A DNA stretch of 64,000 nt, taken from positions 4,526,001 to 4,590,000 of the forward strand of contig JADJRH010000011.1 in the NCBI GenBank assembly GCA_016712345.1, given 5' to 3'. This DNA comes from Polyangiaceae bacterium. GTDB taxonomy: Bacteria > Myxococcota_A > Polyangia > Polyangiales > Polyangiaceae. Of the stretch, positions 41,861-51,360 are shown piece after piece (position 1 is the stretch's first letter; each line of letters begins with the position of its first letter). A program made the translations under genes and the position numbers. The notes under the pieces are model-generated. The model saw only the letters and a program-made list of their open reading frames with translations. It searched no databases and had not been told where the DNA came from.

Positions 41861-44773
41861 ATGAGCACCGAAGCGGAAATTCCCGCTCCAACCCACGATC
41901 CGGTTGAGCCCGTCCAACCGGCGGATGCAGAAACCAAAGGTGATGTCGCCTCGGCCGGCACATCGGCCGGTACAGCCGATTCAGGTGGTTTGGGTAGAGG
42001 CCGCTCTTCTGCAATTGTGAGGTGGGGGTACCCGGTTTTGTGCTCACTGATTGTGGCGCTTTACGCGCGGACGGTGGCGCCGGGGCCCACGTTTTCAGAC
42101 GGTCCTGAGATTGTAACGGGCATTTGGACATTGGGGGTAATTCATCCCACGGGATATCCCCTGTTTACGCTGGTAGCGCACGCATTTGTAAAAATCTTAC
42201 CGTTGAATGTGCAGCCCTGCGTCAAGGTAAGTTTGTTTAACGCTCTCTGTGCGGGCGCGGCGGCGTTGTTTGCCGCTCATGTCACACGCGCGGTGGCGCT
42301 CCTCGTGAGGCCTGGTGAAGGGGATGAAAAAAAGGGGAGATTGGGGGCCGACCTTGCGGGTTTTGGTGCAGCGCTTTTGCTCGGAACAAGCCCGCTCGTG
42401 TGGGACCAGGTTCGCATTCCCGAGGTGTACCCATTCCACCTGATGCTGACATCGTGGGCCTTGTGGTCAATTGTTCGATTTGAAGTTACCCGAAAGCCGG
42501 GCTTTCTGGTGATGGCAGGGCTGGCAATTGGTCTGGGTTTGGCTCACCACGTGACAATGGTGTACATGTTGCCGGCGGGCATCATTTATACTCTGGTGCG
42601 CGAACCGAGCTTGATTTACGGCCTATTTGCGTGGCCGGTGGTTAAGGTGGCTCGCCTTTTCAAAAAAGGACTGTGGCCCAAGGCCAAAATTCAACGGGCG
42701 TGGGTATTCCCCGCGGTGCTCCTGGTGGGCGCTCTACCCGCCGCGTTTTATCTGTACCTGATATGGGCCAATCGAAACACGACGGGTCTTACCTGGGGCG
42801 GCGTAAATGACTGGGACTCGCTTTATTTTCATGCCACCGGCCGCCAGTATAATCGGTTTATGGCGGTGAAGGCGCTCAGCCATTACCTTACCCGTCTGAG
42901 TCGTATTCCCGACATTTTTGACCGTCAGTTTTTGTCTGTGGGAACGGTGTTGATATTGCCGGGTTTGGTGGCCGCCTTTCGCCGACAATGGCGGGTGGCT
43001 CTCCTTCTTTTGTTGGTGTTTTTGTTTTTCGTATTTCACGGAATCTACTACTCCGTTGGGGACTGGCATTCATACCTTTTGCCGGCGATGATGGCCGCGT
43101 CGGTGTTTGTTGGGGTTGGACTTGACTGGGTATTCAGCTTTGCAGGCCGTATTGCCGCCCCGAAGAGGCTGCTTTGGCTGACCGGTGCCACGGCATTTGT
43201 CACGGCGGTGGCATCGCTGAGTGTGCTTGGGTATTCGCTCACGAACAAAAGGCTCCCAGCGGAAATTGTAAAAGTGGTTCGCCCCGCCGCGGTCTACCCA
43301 TTGGCGGGTTTGGCTGTGTTGAGCCTTATCGCGGCTCTTTTGGTTCGGCGGCGGATGAAGGTTGGTAGGCCCCTTCTGCGCCTGACACCGGGCGAAAAGG
43401 TGATGCCGACATTCGTTCTTGTGAGCGCGTTTCTACCTTCCATCCCGGCCGTGATCACGCGGGTGATGGATATCGACAAGCGTCAGGTTGTGGGCGACAG
43501 CTATGGCCGAGAGGTGATGGAGAATGCTCCCCCGGGCAGCGTGGTGATGGTTCAGGGAGACGGATACCTATTTACCCTCTGGTACCAAACCCACGTGATG
43601 GACAGGGGTACTCACTCTGCCATTATCGACGTGGGTACCTTGGGCGCACAATGGTATAAAAAATACCTGACAAGCCATTATCCAACCGCGTGTGACCCAC
43701 TGGCGCCGGGCAACTTAAACAACCGCGAAGCGTTTGAAGCCAAGTGCAAAACGTTTCGTCAGCGCATTGATCTGAAGGCGAATCAAGCTTGGATCACCAT
43801 GGGCGAGCGGCGGTCGAGAAGTTTGACCACGGGGGAACGTCAGAAGGGGGTGGCCATATTGAAAGAGGCGTTGGCGAACGCGAGCGGTAGGGTGCCACGC
43901 CTGCCTCGAACAGATGTGGCATGTGACAACGCCGATTACAGAAAGGCCCATTCAAAAGAATGCCGGTGCTACTTTGAGCCGAACAAAGAGCCGACATACA
44001 GCGACGAGTGTGTTTTTTCGGCCGAAGAAGAAGGCATTGTTCCGCGTGAACGGGTAGAAATGTGGCTACATCGGTTGGTGGAAGAGCACATTGATGATCG
44101 GCCTGTGTTTGAGCGAAACCTATTTACCCACTGGGGTGGAAACGCCGGTGAAAATCCGCGCCAATGGGTAGGGCCGGACTACCAGCGTATTTCAGGGGAC
44201 TACGCCCTTCTCAATCGCGGCAGGATGAATCAGATCTTGTACGCGGTAGAAGTGAGCGCCGGCAACGCGGACGCGTGCCAAAAGTCGAGGTCGATGTTGG
44301 ACGTAAAGCGGCCGCGCGGGGTAAAGAGCAAAGAGGGGCAACCTTACCGTCCAAATGAGTGGCCCACCCTGATTACAGCCAGTTATTTGGCGCGCGCTCC
44401 GGCTGAGGGGGACGACTTTGCATCACGGCAATTTGTTGCGGGGGACGACGTGCGAATGTGGGTAGATTGGTTTGAAAAAAACAAATATGACCCGTTTGCA
44501 AAGGACAAGAAGGGAGCCGCTGTGCGGCATGGAATTCGAGTCTGCGTGTACGATGGTGCGGGCGCCCGCGTGAGCGAAAAAACAATGGTGAGCACGGGCA
44601 AGCGAGATATCACCTTCAAGCTGCCTGAAACAGCGGCAGAGGGGCAGTTTCACGTTGCGGCGTGTACCGTTGGTGAAGTGGGTGACACCAATAAGTTTCC
44701 TGAAGATCTACCCTGTCAGCGTTTGATACTGGAATACCCGTTTGCCGTGACAGCAAAGAGCGCGGGCAAATAG
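41861..44773 (+). CDS. DUF2723 family membrane protein (GT-C-like glycosyltransferase)
   Basis: A 970-residue protein. About 12 hydrophobic helices occupy residues 50-520, starting with GYPVLCSLIVALYARTVAPG followed by FSDGPEIVTGIWTLGVIHPTGYPLFTL, the DUF2723 signature with acidic and His residues in the first loop, as in GT-C enzymes. FHGIYYSVGDWHSYLLP is another conserved block. The C-terminal 440 residues are soluble, periplasmic-looking and include two Cys-rich stretches (CDNADYRKAHSKECRCYFE). Probably transfers sugars to proteins or lipids. Starts 11 bases after the methyltransferase. Confidence 0.85.
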   Translation: MSTEAEIPAPTHDPVEPVQPADAETKGDVASAGTSAGTADSGGLGRGRSSAIVRWGYPVLCSLIVALYARTVAPGPTFSDGPEIVTGIWTLGVIHPTGYPLFTLVAHAFVKILPLNVQPCVKVSLFNALCAGAAALFAAHVTRAVALLVRPGEGDEKKGRLGADLAGFGAALLLGTSPLVWDQVRIPEVYPFHLMLTSWALWSIVRFEVTRKPGFLVMAGLAIGLGLAHHVTMVYMLPAGIIYTLVREPSLIYGLFAWPVVKVARLFKKGLWPKAKIQRAWVFPAVLLVGALPAAFYLYLIWANRNTTGLTWGGVNDWDSLYFHATGRQYNRFMAVKALSHYLTRLSRIPDIFDRQFLSVGTVLILPGLVAAFRRQWRVALLLLLVFLFFVFHGIYYSVGDWHSYLLPAMMAASVFVGVGLDWVFSFAGRIAAPKRLLWLTGATAFVTAVASLSVLGYSLTNKRLPAEIVKVVRPAAVYPLAGLAVLSLIAALLVRRRMKVGRPLLRLTPGEKVMPTFVLVSAFLPSIPAVITRVMDIDKRQVVGDSYGREVMENAPPGSVVMVQGDGYLFTLWYQTHVMDRGTHSAIIDVGTLGAQWYKKYLTSHYPTACDPLAPGNLNNREAFEAKCKTFRQRIDLKANQAWITMGERRSRSLTTGERQKGVAILKEALANASGRVPRLPRTDVACDNADYRKAHSKECRCYFEPNKEPTYSDECVFSAEEEGIVPRERVEMWLHRLVEEHIDDRPVFERNLFTHWGGNAGENPRQWVGPDYQRISGDYALLNRGRMNQILYAVEVSAGNADACQKSRSMLDVKRPRGVKSKEGQPYRPNEWPTLITASYLARAPAEGDDFASRQFVAGDDVRMWVDWFEKNKYDPFAKDKKGAAVRHGIRVCVYDGAGARVSEKTMVSTGKRDITFKLPETAAEGQFHVAACTVGEVGDTNKFPEDLPCQRLILEYPFAVTAKSAGK

Positions 44774-44776
44774 CAG

Positions 44777-45256
44777 CTACTTGGGAGGGCGGAGTTCTGC
44801 GGGGCGAATGTCAATTCGTTCTAGAAATACCTGACCCGGAGCGCGCAGATCCATGGGAGTTACCGGGCCAGAAGGGGCTTCTTTGAGCCTGTCTTGAATT
44901 TGGGTGGCTGTTGTGTCTCCCCGCAGCTTGCGATCTGAAAACACAACGTAGGCGCGGTAAAGATCGTCTTTTTGGGGGATGGGCCAGGTTTTTTTGGCAA
45001 TGGGTACACCTGACTCACACTCCACCGACTGCCCATCGTCGGAGATGGTGAGCGAGCGGGCATACCCATCTTTCACTTCCACAATCAGGCAATATGGCAA
45101 TTGACCGAGCGTGGGGACAAACGAATATTGGCCGTTTTCGCCGCGTAAAACGGCTCTTGGAGGGGCCACCGGACCTTCATCCTCTTTGCAACCCCATTGT
45201 CCAAAAGCCGACAGAGCGAGGGTGATGGCTAAGATCTGACGCGTGCGGGTTAACAT
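44777..45256 (-). CDS. Putative lipoprotein
   Basis: A 159-residue protein with a lipoprotein signal ending SAFGQWGC (Cys23). The mature part is a small beta-rich domain with two Cys (LPYCLIVEV, QSVECESG). I see no recognised family. It ends four bases from the convergent DUF2723 gene stop. Confidence 0.65.
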   Translation of the reverse strand: MLTRTRQILAITLALSAFGQWGCKEDEGPVAPPRAVLRGENGQYSFVPTLGQLPYCLIVEVKDGYARSLTISDDGQSVECESGVPIAKKTWPIPQKDDLYRAYVVFSDRKLRGDTTATQIQDRLKEAPSGPVTPMDLRAPGQVFLERIDIRPAELRPPK

Positions 45257-45283
45257 GGCAATTTGAAGGTTTAGGTGTGGTGA

Positions 45284-46087
45284 TCACGCTTGGGTCATGG
45301 TGGCGATCTTGGCAAGGTCAAAACCCGTGACAATACCCTTGAGGCTGCCCAGCTCTACAGCGATCACGCGGCGAGCGCGTGTCGCAACCGCCTGACCCGC
45401 AACGCGGTAGAGGGGAGTTCTGACATCCAGGGCGAGAATTTCATAACTCATCACTTCTTCCACGGGCATGCGCCGAACGGCCGCCGGCAACGCGCGCGAT
45501 GTGAGGGCTTCGGTTTGGGTAAACACCCCAACCGGCCATTGATCATCCACCACCACCAAACCTCGGAGATTCTTTTCTGTGAGGCGCTCAATGGCCTCGT
45601 CAATGGACTCGCCGACACCGATGGTTTCCACAGGGGAGGTCATGATCTCGGAGAGCGGCGTTTCAATGTGGTGGAATAAGACCACGCGCATCATGTCACG
45701 GGTGCTGAATACGGCGACTGCTTTGCCGTGACGCAAAACAACCACTCTATGTATTCTGTTCTCTACCATCCGCGCGGCGGCAGCCTGGACCGTTTCAGAT
45801 TCTTCGATGGTGATCGCCGGCGAGCGCATGATGCTGGCGGCGGTTTGTTGGGGCGGCACAATGGTCGGCGCCTCGTGCGCCGATTCATGTCGAATGTGGG
45901 CGACGCGAAGAAGGTCGGTCATTGAAACAACGCCGAGGAGCGAGCCGGCATCATCGGTGACGGCAACGGAAGAGACATCACGCGACCGCAGGGTTTCGAG
46001 CACGTCTGCGAGCGACGCTGTGGGTCTGACCGAAATCAGACTCTTGCTCATGTACTCCTGAACGGGGGTAGAATAAAAATCACCCAT
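45284..46087 (-). CDS. CBS-domain protein with four CBS motifs
   Basis: A 267-residue cytoplasmic protein made of four tandem CBS repeats (two Bateman modules): VQEYMSKSLISVRPTASLADVLETLRSRDVSSVAVTD, AASIMRSPAITIEESETVQAAAARM, LSEIMTSPVETIGVGESIDEAIERL and VEEVMSYEILALDVRTPLYRV. Such modules bind adenine nucleotides and regulate partner enzymes. No catalytic domain is fused. Partners unknown. Confidence 0.9.
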   Translation of the reverse strand: MGDFYSTPVQEYMSKSLISVRPTASLADVLETLRSRDVSSVAVTDDAGSLLGVVSMTDLLRVAHIRHESAHEAPTIVPPQQTAASIMRSPAITIEESETVQAAAARMVENRIHRVVVLRHGKAVAVFSTRDMMRVVLFHHIETPLSEIMTSPVETIGVGESIDEAIERLTEKNLRGLVVVDDQWPVGVFTQTEALTSRALPAAVRRMPVEEVMSYEILALDVRTPLYRVAGQAVATRARRVIAVELGSLKGIVTGFDLAKIATMTQA

Positions 46088-46225
46088 AAGGCAGTTTTAC
46101 CACCTTTGGGAGACAGAGGACGGGCGATTTGGCGGGGAGAGAGCGGGGGCTTACTTGAGAACGACGACCGGCAACTTGGGGAGTGGGGCAGGCACGCCGA
46201 CAATGCCACGCGCAGGACGGTCAGA

Positions 46226-47524
46226 TCATTCAGGATTGGGGGCCGGTTGACCAGTTGGAGCCGCGGGGGCAGCGGTACCAACTGCCGGAGCAGCTGAGTT
46301 TGCGGGCGCGGCCTTCATGGTGGTGGAGCGCGAGAGGGCGCGGTACTTCGCTTCAATGACCGAAACGAACGAGTTTACAAGGACAAGGTAGGTGTCGGGG
46401 TCAATGCCTTTGTCGGAGACTTTTTCGCCGGCCTCTTTGGAGGCTTTGAGCATGGACTCGATGGAGGGATTCATCATTTTGCCCCACGGATCGGTGGGGT
46501 GAGACGACGCGTATGTTTTGAGGGCTTCGAGCGATTTTTCGAGGCGGCCGGCGGCGTCTTTGAAGGCTTGAGCATTGGCCTTTTTCAAGCCAACGGCGAG
46601 GAGCGCTTCGCGCGCGTCGTTGTAGGCGGCGGCGGCGAGCTTTTCACCTTCGTCCATTTTGGCGGTGTCGGCGGGATGCGCCTTGTGCCAAGCATCAACG
46701 GCGGCAGCGAGCTTGTCGGCCATTTCATCGAGTTTGGCGAAGCCGTCGGTGAGCTGCTTGTGAAGCTGCTTGCCCTTTTCGAAGCTGTCTTTTTTGAACT
46801 CTTCGCGCTGGTAGTAGGTGGTGGCGGTTCCAACGGCCTTGGCAAGCTCCACGGCAAACGGGGCGTACGCCTGAAGGGCTGCGTCGACCTCGGCCATGGG
46901 AGCGTCTTTGAGGCCGGCGGCGACACTGCACGCGCGGGCATTGCGCTCGTGCGGGGCGCGAAGCGCGACATCAAACGGTCGGCGTCCGGGCGGCTCGTTG
47001 AGCGTGGGTGCGGAAGCCGCGGCGGAAGTAGAAGTGGCCGGCTTGGCAGCCGCGGTTCCGGTGGCGGCCGGAGTTGCGGGTTTGGCGGCGCTCGCTGCGG
47101 CGGTTGCAGTGGCGGCCGGCGTTGCGGGCTTGGTGCTCACGACGGGAGCCGCAGCAGGTTTGGTTGTGGGTGCGCCGGTTGCCGCGGCAGCGGGATTGGT
47201 GACGCCGCCGAAATTGGGGACTTTCTTTTCAGACGGTTCGGCCCCACCCAAACTCGCGAGGTACGCATCGCGCGCTTGGCGCAGCGTCATTGTGCCGAAG
47301 TAGCAAACTTCGACGCGGTAATTTTTGGTGGCCTGCGGGTCGACTTTGACCGACGGAGCGAGCGGTGTTCTCAGATTGAGGCGACCTTTGGCCGAAGCGC
47401 TGGCACTCGCGCTCGCAGCAGCAGCCGACGGGTCCGGCTTGGGTTTCTCTTCGCTGCAACCAACGGCTGTAGCGGTAACCAACAGAGCAAAAGGTAGGTG
47501 GAGAAAAGACCGCAGCGCGCTCAT
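46226..47524 (-). CDS. YiiG-like (DUF3829) lipoprotein with Ala/Thr-rich linker
   Basis: A 432-residue lipoprotein, signal ending TATAVGC. An Ala/Pro/Thr linker occupies about 115-195. The C-terminal domain (about 200-400) is all-helical: KVDPQATKNYRVEVCYFG, AELAKAVGTATTYYQREEFKKDSFEKGKQLHKQL, PWGKMMNPSIESML, fitting the DUF3829/YiiG family of helical lipoproteins. Function unknown, probably envelope-associated. Confidence 0.7.
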   Translation of the reverse strand: MSALRSFLHLPFALLVTATAVGCSEEKPKPDPSAAAASASASASAKGRLNLRTPLAPSVKVDPQATKNYRVEVCYFGTMTLRQARDAYLASLGGAEPSEKKVPNFGGVTNPAAAATGAPTTKPAAAPVVSTKPATPAATATAAASAAKPATPAATGTAAAKPATSTSAAASAPTLNEPPGRRPFDVALRAPHERNARACSVAAGLKDAPMAEVDAALQAYAPFAVELAKAVGTATTYYQREEFKKDSFEKGKQLHKQLTDGFAKLDEMADKLAAAVDAWHKAHPADTAKMDEGEKLAAAAYNDAREALLAVGLKKANAQAFKDAAGRLEKSLEALKTYASSHPTDPWGKMMNPSIESMLKASKEAGEKVSDKGIDPDTYLVLVNSFVSVIEAKYRALSRSTTMKAAPANSAAPAVGTAAPAAPTGQPAPNPE

Positions 47525-47691
47525 GGGAAAAAAGCCTCCTCGGGCAACCGCCCGACCCCGCGGACCGGACGGCGGCGGGCGGGCATCATGCCTAAGCCCG
47601 CAGCACTTTCAAGTGCACCGTTATTCCGACGGAACCAATTTTGCCGGATCGCACAAACCGACGGAAGATGCGATGGACCGAGAAGAGAACC

Positions 47692-48522
47692 ATGCCCCAT
47701 CCCTCCCCGACCCTTTTGACCGACCTGACCATCGACGACGAGGGCTCGTTTGATCACGTGGCGCTCTACGCGGATTTGAAGCGCGTCGTGGAACAAAGCT
47801 CACACCGTTTTTTTGTGCTGCGGGGCCGGTCTCGGCAGACGAGTTGGGAGCGGGCAGCGTTTCTGAACCTGACCTTTTGGCACGCCGACGAGAGCATGGA
47901 TGTGCTTGTGGACAAGCACATTCCCGCCGACGTGGTGGCGCATATCGCGTGGCATGCTTTGGCTTCGAAACACTTGAGCACACCGGGTGAGCGACCAACC
48001 GTTTCGGCGCTTTTGGTGAGTGAAGCCATCGCCAGCGCGTTTGATTTGTACTTGGTGGGCAGGCTTTTGGGGCATCAGCCTGACTCGGAGTTTCTGACAA
48101 CGCAGGTGCCGCAGATGGCGGAGTGCGCTGAAAACGCCGGAATGACCGAGGCCGCGTTTGAGGACTTGTTGGGTGGGGTGGCGGCGGATCCTGAAAAAGC
48201 CTTTGAAGACTTGCGAGCGCTGTTGGTCGACGCGGCGGAAGGCCTCTACAAATGCCGCGGCGCCGAACAGGCCGCAGGCGCTTTGGATGCGCTGGAAGAT
48301 CGGCGATTTTCGGCGATTTTGCACCACTACGAGTTGTCGAACTGGGTGCTCTACGCGCGGGCCTACGGGCGCCCCTCGACCGATGACGATCCGGCACGCG
48401 CCTGCGATCAGATGCTTCGAAAGTCCAAGGTTGCGCTAGACTGGTTGGAGGAACATTGGGTGCGCCCCGCGCTGGACGCTGCGCCTCGGGAGCACTCTTC
48501 ACGGAGGGCTCGTCCCCGCTGA
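47692..48522 (+). CDS. Hypothetical helical protein
   Basis: About 276 residues from ATG 47692 (MPHPSPTLLTDL). It is mostly helical (FDHVALYADLKRVVEQSSHRFF, ADVVAHIAWHALASKHLSTP, AASAFDLYLVGRLLG, AFEDLRALLVDAAEGLYKCRG). It contains HIAWHALASKHL with three His but no clear metalloprotease motif. I do not recognise the family. It ends 6 bases before the next gene and the two are likely co-transcribed. Confidence 0.65.
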   Translation: MPHPSPTLLTDLTIDDEGSFDHVALYADLKRVVEQSSHRFFVLRGRSRQTSWERAAFLNLTFWHADESMDVLVDKHIPADVVAHIAWHALASKHLSTPGERPTVSALLVSEAIASAFDLYLVGRLLGHQPDSEFLTTQVPQMAECAENAGMTEAAFEDLLGGVAADPEKAFEDLRALLVDAAEGLYKCRGAEQAAGALDALEDRRFSAILHHYELSNWVLYARAYGRPSTDDDPARACDQMLRKSKVALDWLEEHWVRPALDAAPREHSSRRARPR

Positions 48523-48528
48523 CCGCTT

Positions 48529-51288
48529 ATGAGCGACGTTTCATCCCCCAAAAAACGGCCGCAACGCCCAGCTGCCCCGATGTGGGCAGCGAGGCGACGC
48601 CTGCGCCCCGAGTCTTCGGAGCCGCGGAGCACCAGCGAGCCTGACACACGAACACCCGCCGATGAGGTTGTGCCCAAAGCCGGGCCGCTGGCGGTGCCAA
48701 CAGTCCCGCGGCCGGGTGTACCTCGGCCGGGTGGCGTTGGTTCGGCGGTGACGGCCCAAAAACCGGTGCTGCCGCAGGACGACGCCACCGACGACGGCTG
48801 GGACGTGCCTGAGGAGGCGGCGAGCGTTCCCGCTCCGACAGCGAAAACTCCGCCGCCGCCCTTGGCGAAGCCGTTTCAGGCACCGCCCGCTCCCGCGCGC
48901 ACCGCCACGCCCAAACCCGCGGCGGTCACGGTGCCGGCTGCGCCGCAACGACCCGCCGCAAAACCGGCACCGGCGGATGAATCGGAAGCGGTGTCGCTGC
49001 GTGAGATCGAATCGCTCGTGTCGCCGGGAAAAGCGCCGCCTCGCCTGCCCTCCTCGCCGTCCGCTCGATTGAGTCCGAGCGTGTCGCGGGGGCTCGGTCG
49101 CGCGCCGGAACCCAATGTTTCACGCCCCATCGCTCCGCGGCATGAGGCTCTTGCAGATGTGCCTCCACCGTCGACGGTGGAGCGCGCGCTTCCAAACCCT
49201 TTGGAGTCAACAGCTGCCGATCTCGAATTGATGGCTGCGTTGGCTCCCGTCCCGTCGAAGCGTCCGGCTCACGACCCGCCCGCGTGGAGCGCGCCGAAAG
49301 CGCCGGTCCAAGCTCGATCGAGCACGGTTGCTGTGCTTTCGCCTGATGCGGTTGCCGCGTTGAAAGGGACGAAGCAGGCGCCGTCGGGATGGCGTACACC
49401 AACCGCGCCGCAACGTGCGCCAACGCTGCGTTCGCATGCGGTTTCGGTGGAACGACCGGCGCCCGCCGCACGCGCGAATCCGCCTGTCGCTGTGGATGAC
49501 AACGCTTGGGGAAACGACGCGGAACAAGGCCGGCGAATCTCAACGCTGCCAACGCCGCCCGCACCCGATCGACGCGCGATGGACGCCCTTCATCTGCGCG
49601 GGCAGGGGCGAGGCAGTCTCCCGGATCCGGCGGAGCTGCTGCGCGACGGCGTTGAACACAGCGATCAGCCCACGGGTCGCGGCAGCGTTGTCGATCCGCT
49701 CGAACTTTACGGTGCGGCAACGCCGCGGCCCGCGGTTCCCGAGCAGAATCTTCCCAAGGTCATGGTGCAGGTGCCGACCGGTCACGCGGCGCGGGCGCTC
49801 GCGGAAAGCGGCGAAAAAACCGCTGCCAAAATCGGGGCGAGTGAAACGCGAACGGCTGCGGCGCTGGCCGAGGCTGAAGCGCGCGCTGCGGCGGTGGCCG
49901 CGGAAGCGAATGCCGCGTTTCGCCCGAGAGTAGACCTGCCGACGCGCGCCGAACCGAAGCCGTTTCCCAAACCGCCGCCGCGCAAGGTGGGTCCGTCGAA
50001 GCTGGGGCACACCGACGCATCGGACGCGGGTGTACACATCGCAACGCGCGACAATGCTGCGCCCGAAACAACAAAGCCCACGCCGATCATCAAAGTGCCT
50101 CCGCTTCCTGTGCCCGCCGCGCCGAAGTTGGAGGCGAAAGCGGCATCATCGCTTCGAGCATTGACCGACAGCGAACCTGAGTCGGTGGAGCCCGTTCTGG
50201 CGGAAGACGAAATTCCGGTCGACATCACGCCGGATCCGCCCGAGGGCGAACCGACGAAGCCGCCGAGCGGCGGCCCCAACTCGGATTCGGGCAGGTTCGA
50301 CTTGCAGCAGCTGATGGCCACGGGGCCGAAGTCGAGCAAAAAAGGGCTCGCCGACGCCGATCTTTTCACGCTCGCAAATGATCTGTTTTCAGACTCCAAC
50401 GCGGGCGCGCCAAACTTGGCACCGCCCGACCTCAGGGCGCTTGCGAAGTCGGCCTCAACGCCGCCTCCATCGGCTCGGCTCCTCGCGCCCGTGGCTGTTG
50501 GAACAGCACCCGAAACAGCGCCTCCGCGAATTCTCTCGGCGCCGCCGCCGACAGAATCAATTCATCCGAGTCCGCTGCGATCGCGCTCTCTCGTGCCGTG
50601 GATGTTGCTGCCGCTCGTTGCCCTTGCCGCCGCCGCGTTGATGATCTGGCGCGGGCGCGCAACCGAGCCGACGAAAGAAGCCGCGGCCGCTTCCGCCTCC
50701 AATACGGCGCCCGAACCGCCGTCGCGAAAGGGCGACGTGGAATCGGCACCGACGACCACCAAGGCTGAAACGGCGCCGAAAGAAGCGCCCACCGGAACAA
50801 CGAGTTCCGCTGCGAGCGAGCCGGGCGAGAAGCCGAAAAACGGCGACGCGAACAACGGCACCAACAGCGCTTGGAAGCCGCCGCCCGGAAGCACGACGAA
50901 CGGCGCGCAAACAGCGACAACCGCTTCGACGCCGCCCACCGCGCCGTCTGCGCCTCCTACAGCAACCGCGCCGGCCGTTGCGAGCACTCCTGCGCCCACC
51001 ACGAGTGCACCGGCCGCCGCGGCAGGCAACGAGTTCAATGCGTCGGCAGCCAAAGCAGCGCTGAGGACGGCTGCCGGTTCCGCGGCCGGGTGCGCGTCGG
51101 ACAAGCCGGGTGTTGCCACCGTCCAGATCACGTTTGCCCCGTCGGGCCGCGTGACCTCATCGCAGGTGAGCGGCGCATTCGCCGGCACAACCACCGGCGG
51201 CTGCATTGCATCGGCCATGAGGGGCGCAACGGTTCCCCCGTTCGAGGGTGGACCCGTCTCGGTTGTGTGGAAGGTAACTTTGCGCTGA
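48529..51288 (+). CDS. Large Pro/Ala-rich membrane protein with AgmX/PglI-like C-terminus
   Basis: A 919-residue protein. Residues 1-680 are low-complexity, Pro/Ala-rich and probably disordered, with short charged patches (PPRLPSSPSARLSPS, APVPSKRPAHDPPAW). One transmembrane helix lies near 690-708 (SLVPWMLLPLVALAAAALMIW). A second Ala/Pro/Thr linker leads to a C-terminal domain (about 845-919): NEFNASAAKAALRTAAGSAAGC, GVATVQITFAPSGRVTSSQVSGAF, GGCIASAMRGATVPPFEGG, a two-Cys TonB-like fold found in AgmX gliding-machinery proteins. Role probably envelope-spanning. Confidence 0.82.
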   Translation: MSDVSSPKKRPQRPAAPMWAARRRLRPESSEPRSTSEPDTRTPADEVVPKAGPLAVPTVPRPGVPRPGGVGSAVTAQKPVLPQDDATDDGWDVPEEAASVPAPTAKTPPPPLAKPFQAPPAPARTATPKPAAVTVPAAPQRPAAKPAPADESEAVSLREIESLVSPGKAPPRLPSSPSARLSPSVSRGLGRAPEPNVSRPIAPRHEALADVPPPSTVERALPNPLESTAADLELMAALAPVPSKRPAHDPPAWSAPKAPVQARSSTVAVLSPDAVAALKGTKQAPSGWRTPTAPQRAPTLRSHAVSVERPAPAARANPPVAVDDNAWGNDAEQGRRISTLPTPPAPDRRAMDALHLRGQGRGSLPDPAELLRDGVEHSDQPTGRGSVVDPLELYGAATPRPAVPEQNLPKVMVQVPTGHAARALAESGEKTAAKIGASETRTAAALAEAEARAAAVAAEANAAFRPRVDLPTRAEPKPFPKPPPRKVGPSKLGHTDASDAGVHIATRDNAAPETTKPTPIIKVPPLPVPAAPKLEAKAASSLRALTDSEPESVEPVLAEDEIPVDITPDPPEGEPTKPPSGGPNSDSGRFDLQQLMATGPKSSKKGLADADLFTLANDLFSDSNAGAPNLAPPDLRALAKSASTPPPSARLLAPVAVGTAPETAPPRILSAPPPTESIHPSPLRSRSLVPWMLLPLVALAAAALMIWRGRATEPTKEAAAASASNTAPEPPSRKGDVESAPTTTKAETAPKEAPTGTTSSAASEPGEKPKNGDANNGTNSAWKPPPGSTTNGAQTATTASTPPTAPSAPPTATAPAVASTPAPTTSAPAAAAGNEFNASAAKAALRTAAGSAAGCASDKPGVATVQITFAPSGRVTSSQVSGAFAGTTTGGCIASAMRGATVPPFEGGPVSVVWKVTLR

Positions 51289-51360
51289 CGTTTGGGTCGG
51301 CGCGCGGACGACCGGCGCCGCCATCGATTTGATGCGATCGATGCACTATGTTGCGCCGCC

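Noticed and set aside
46499..47497. A long plus-strand open frame rich in Gly and Arg
   Set aside because: It lies opposite the DUF3829-like lipoprotein gene and arises from its GC-rich Ala codons; no ribosome site or family match.
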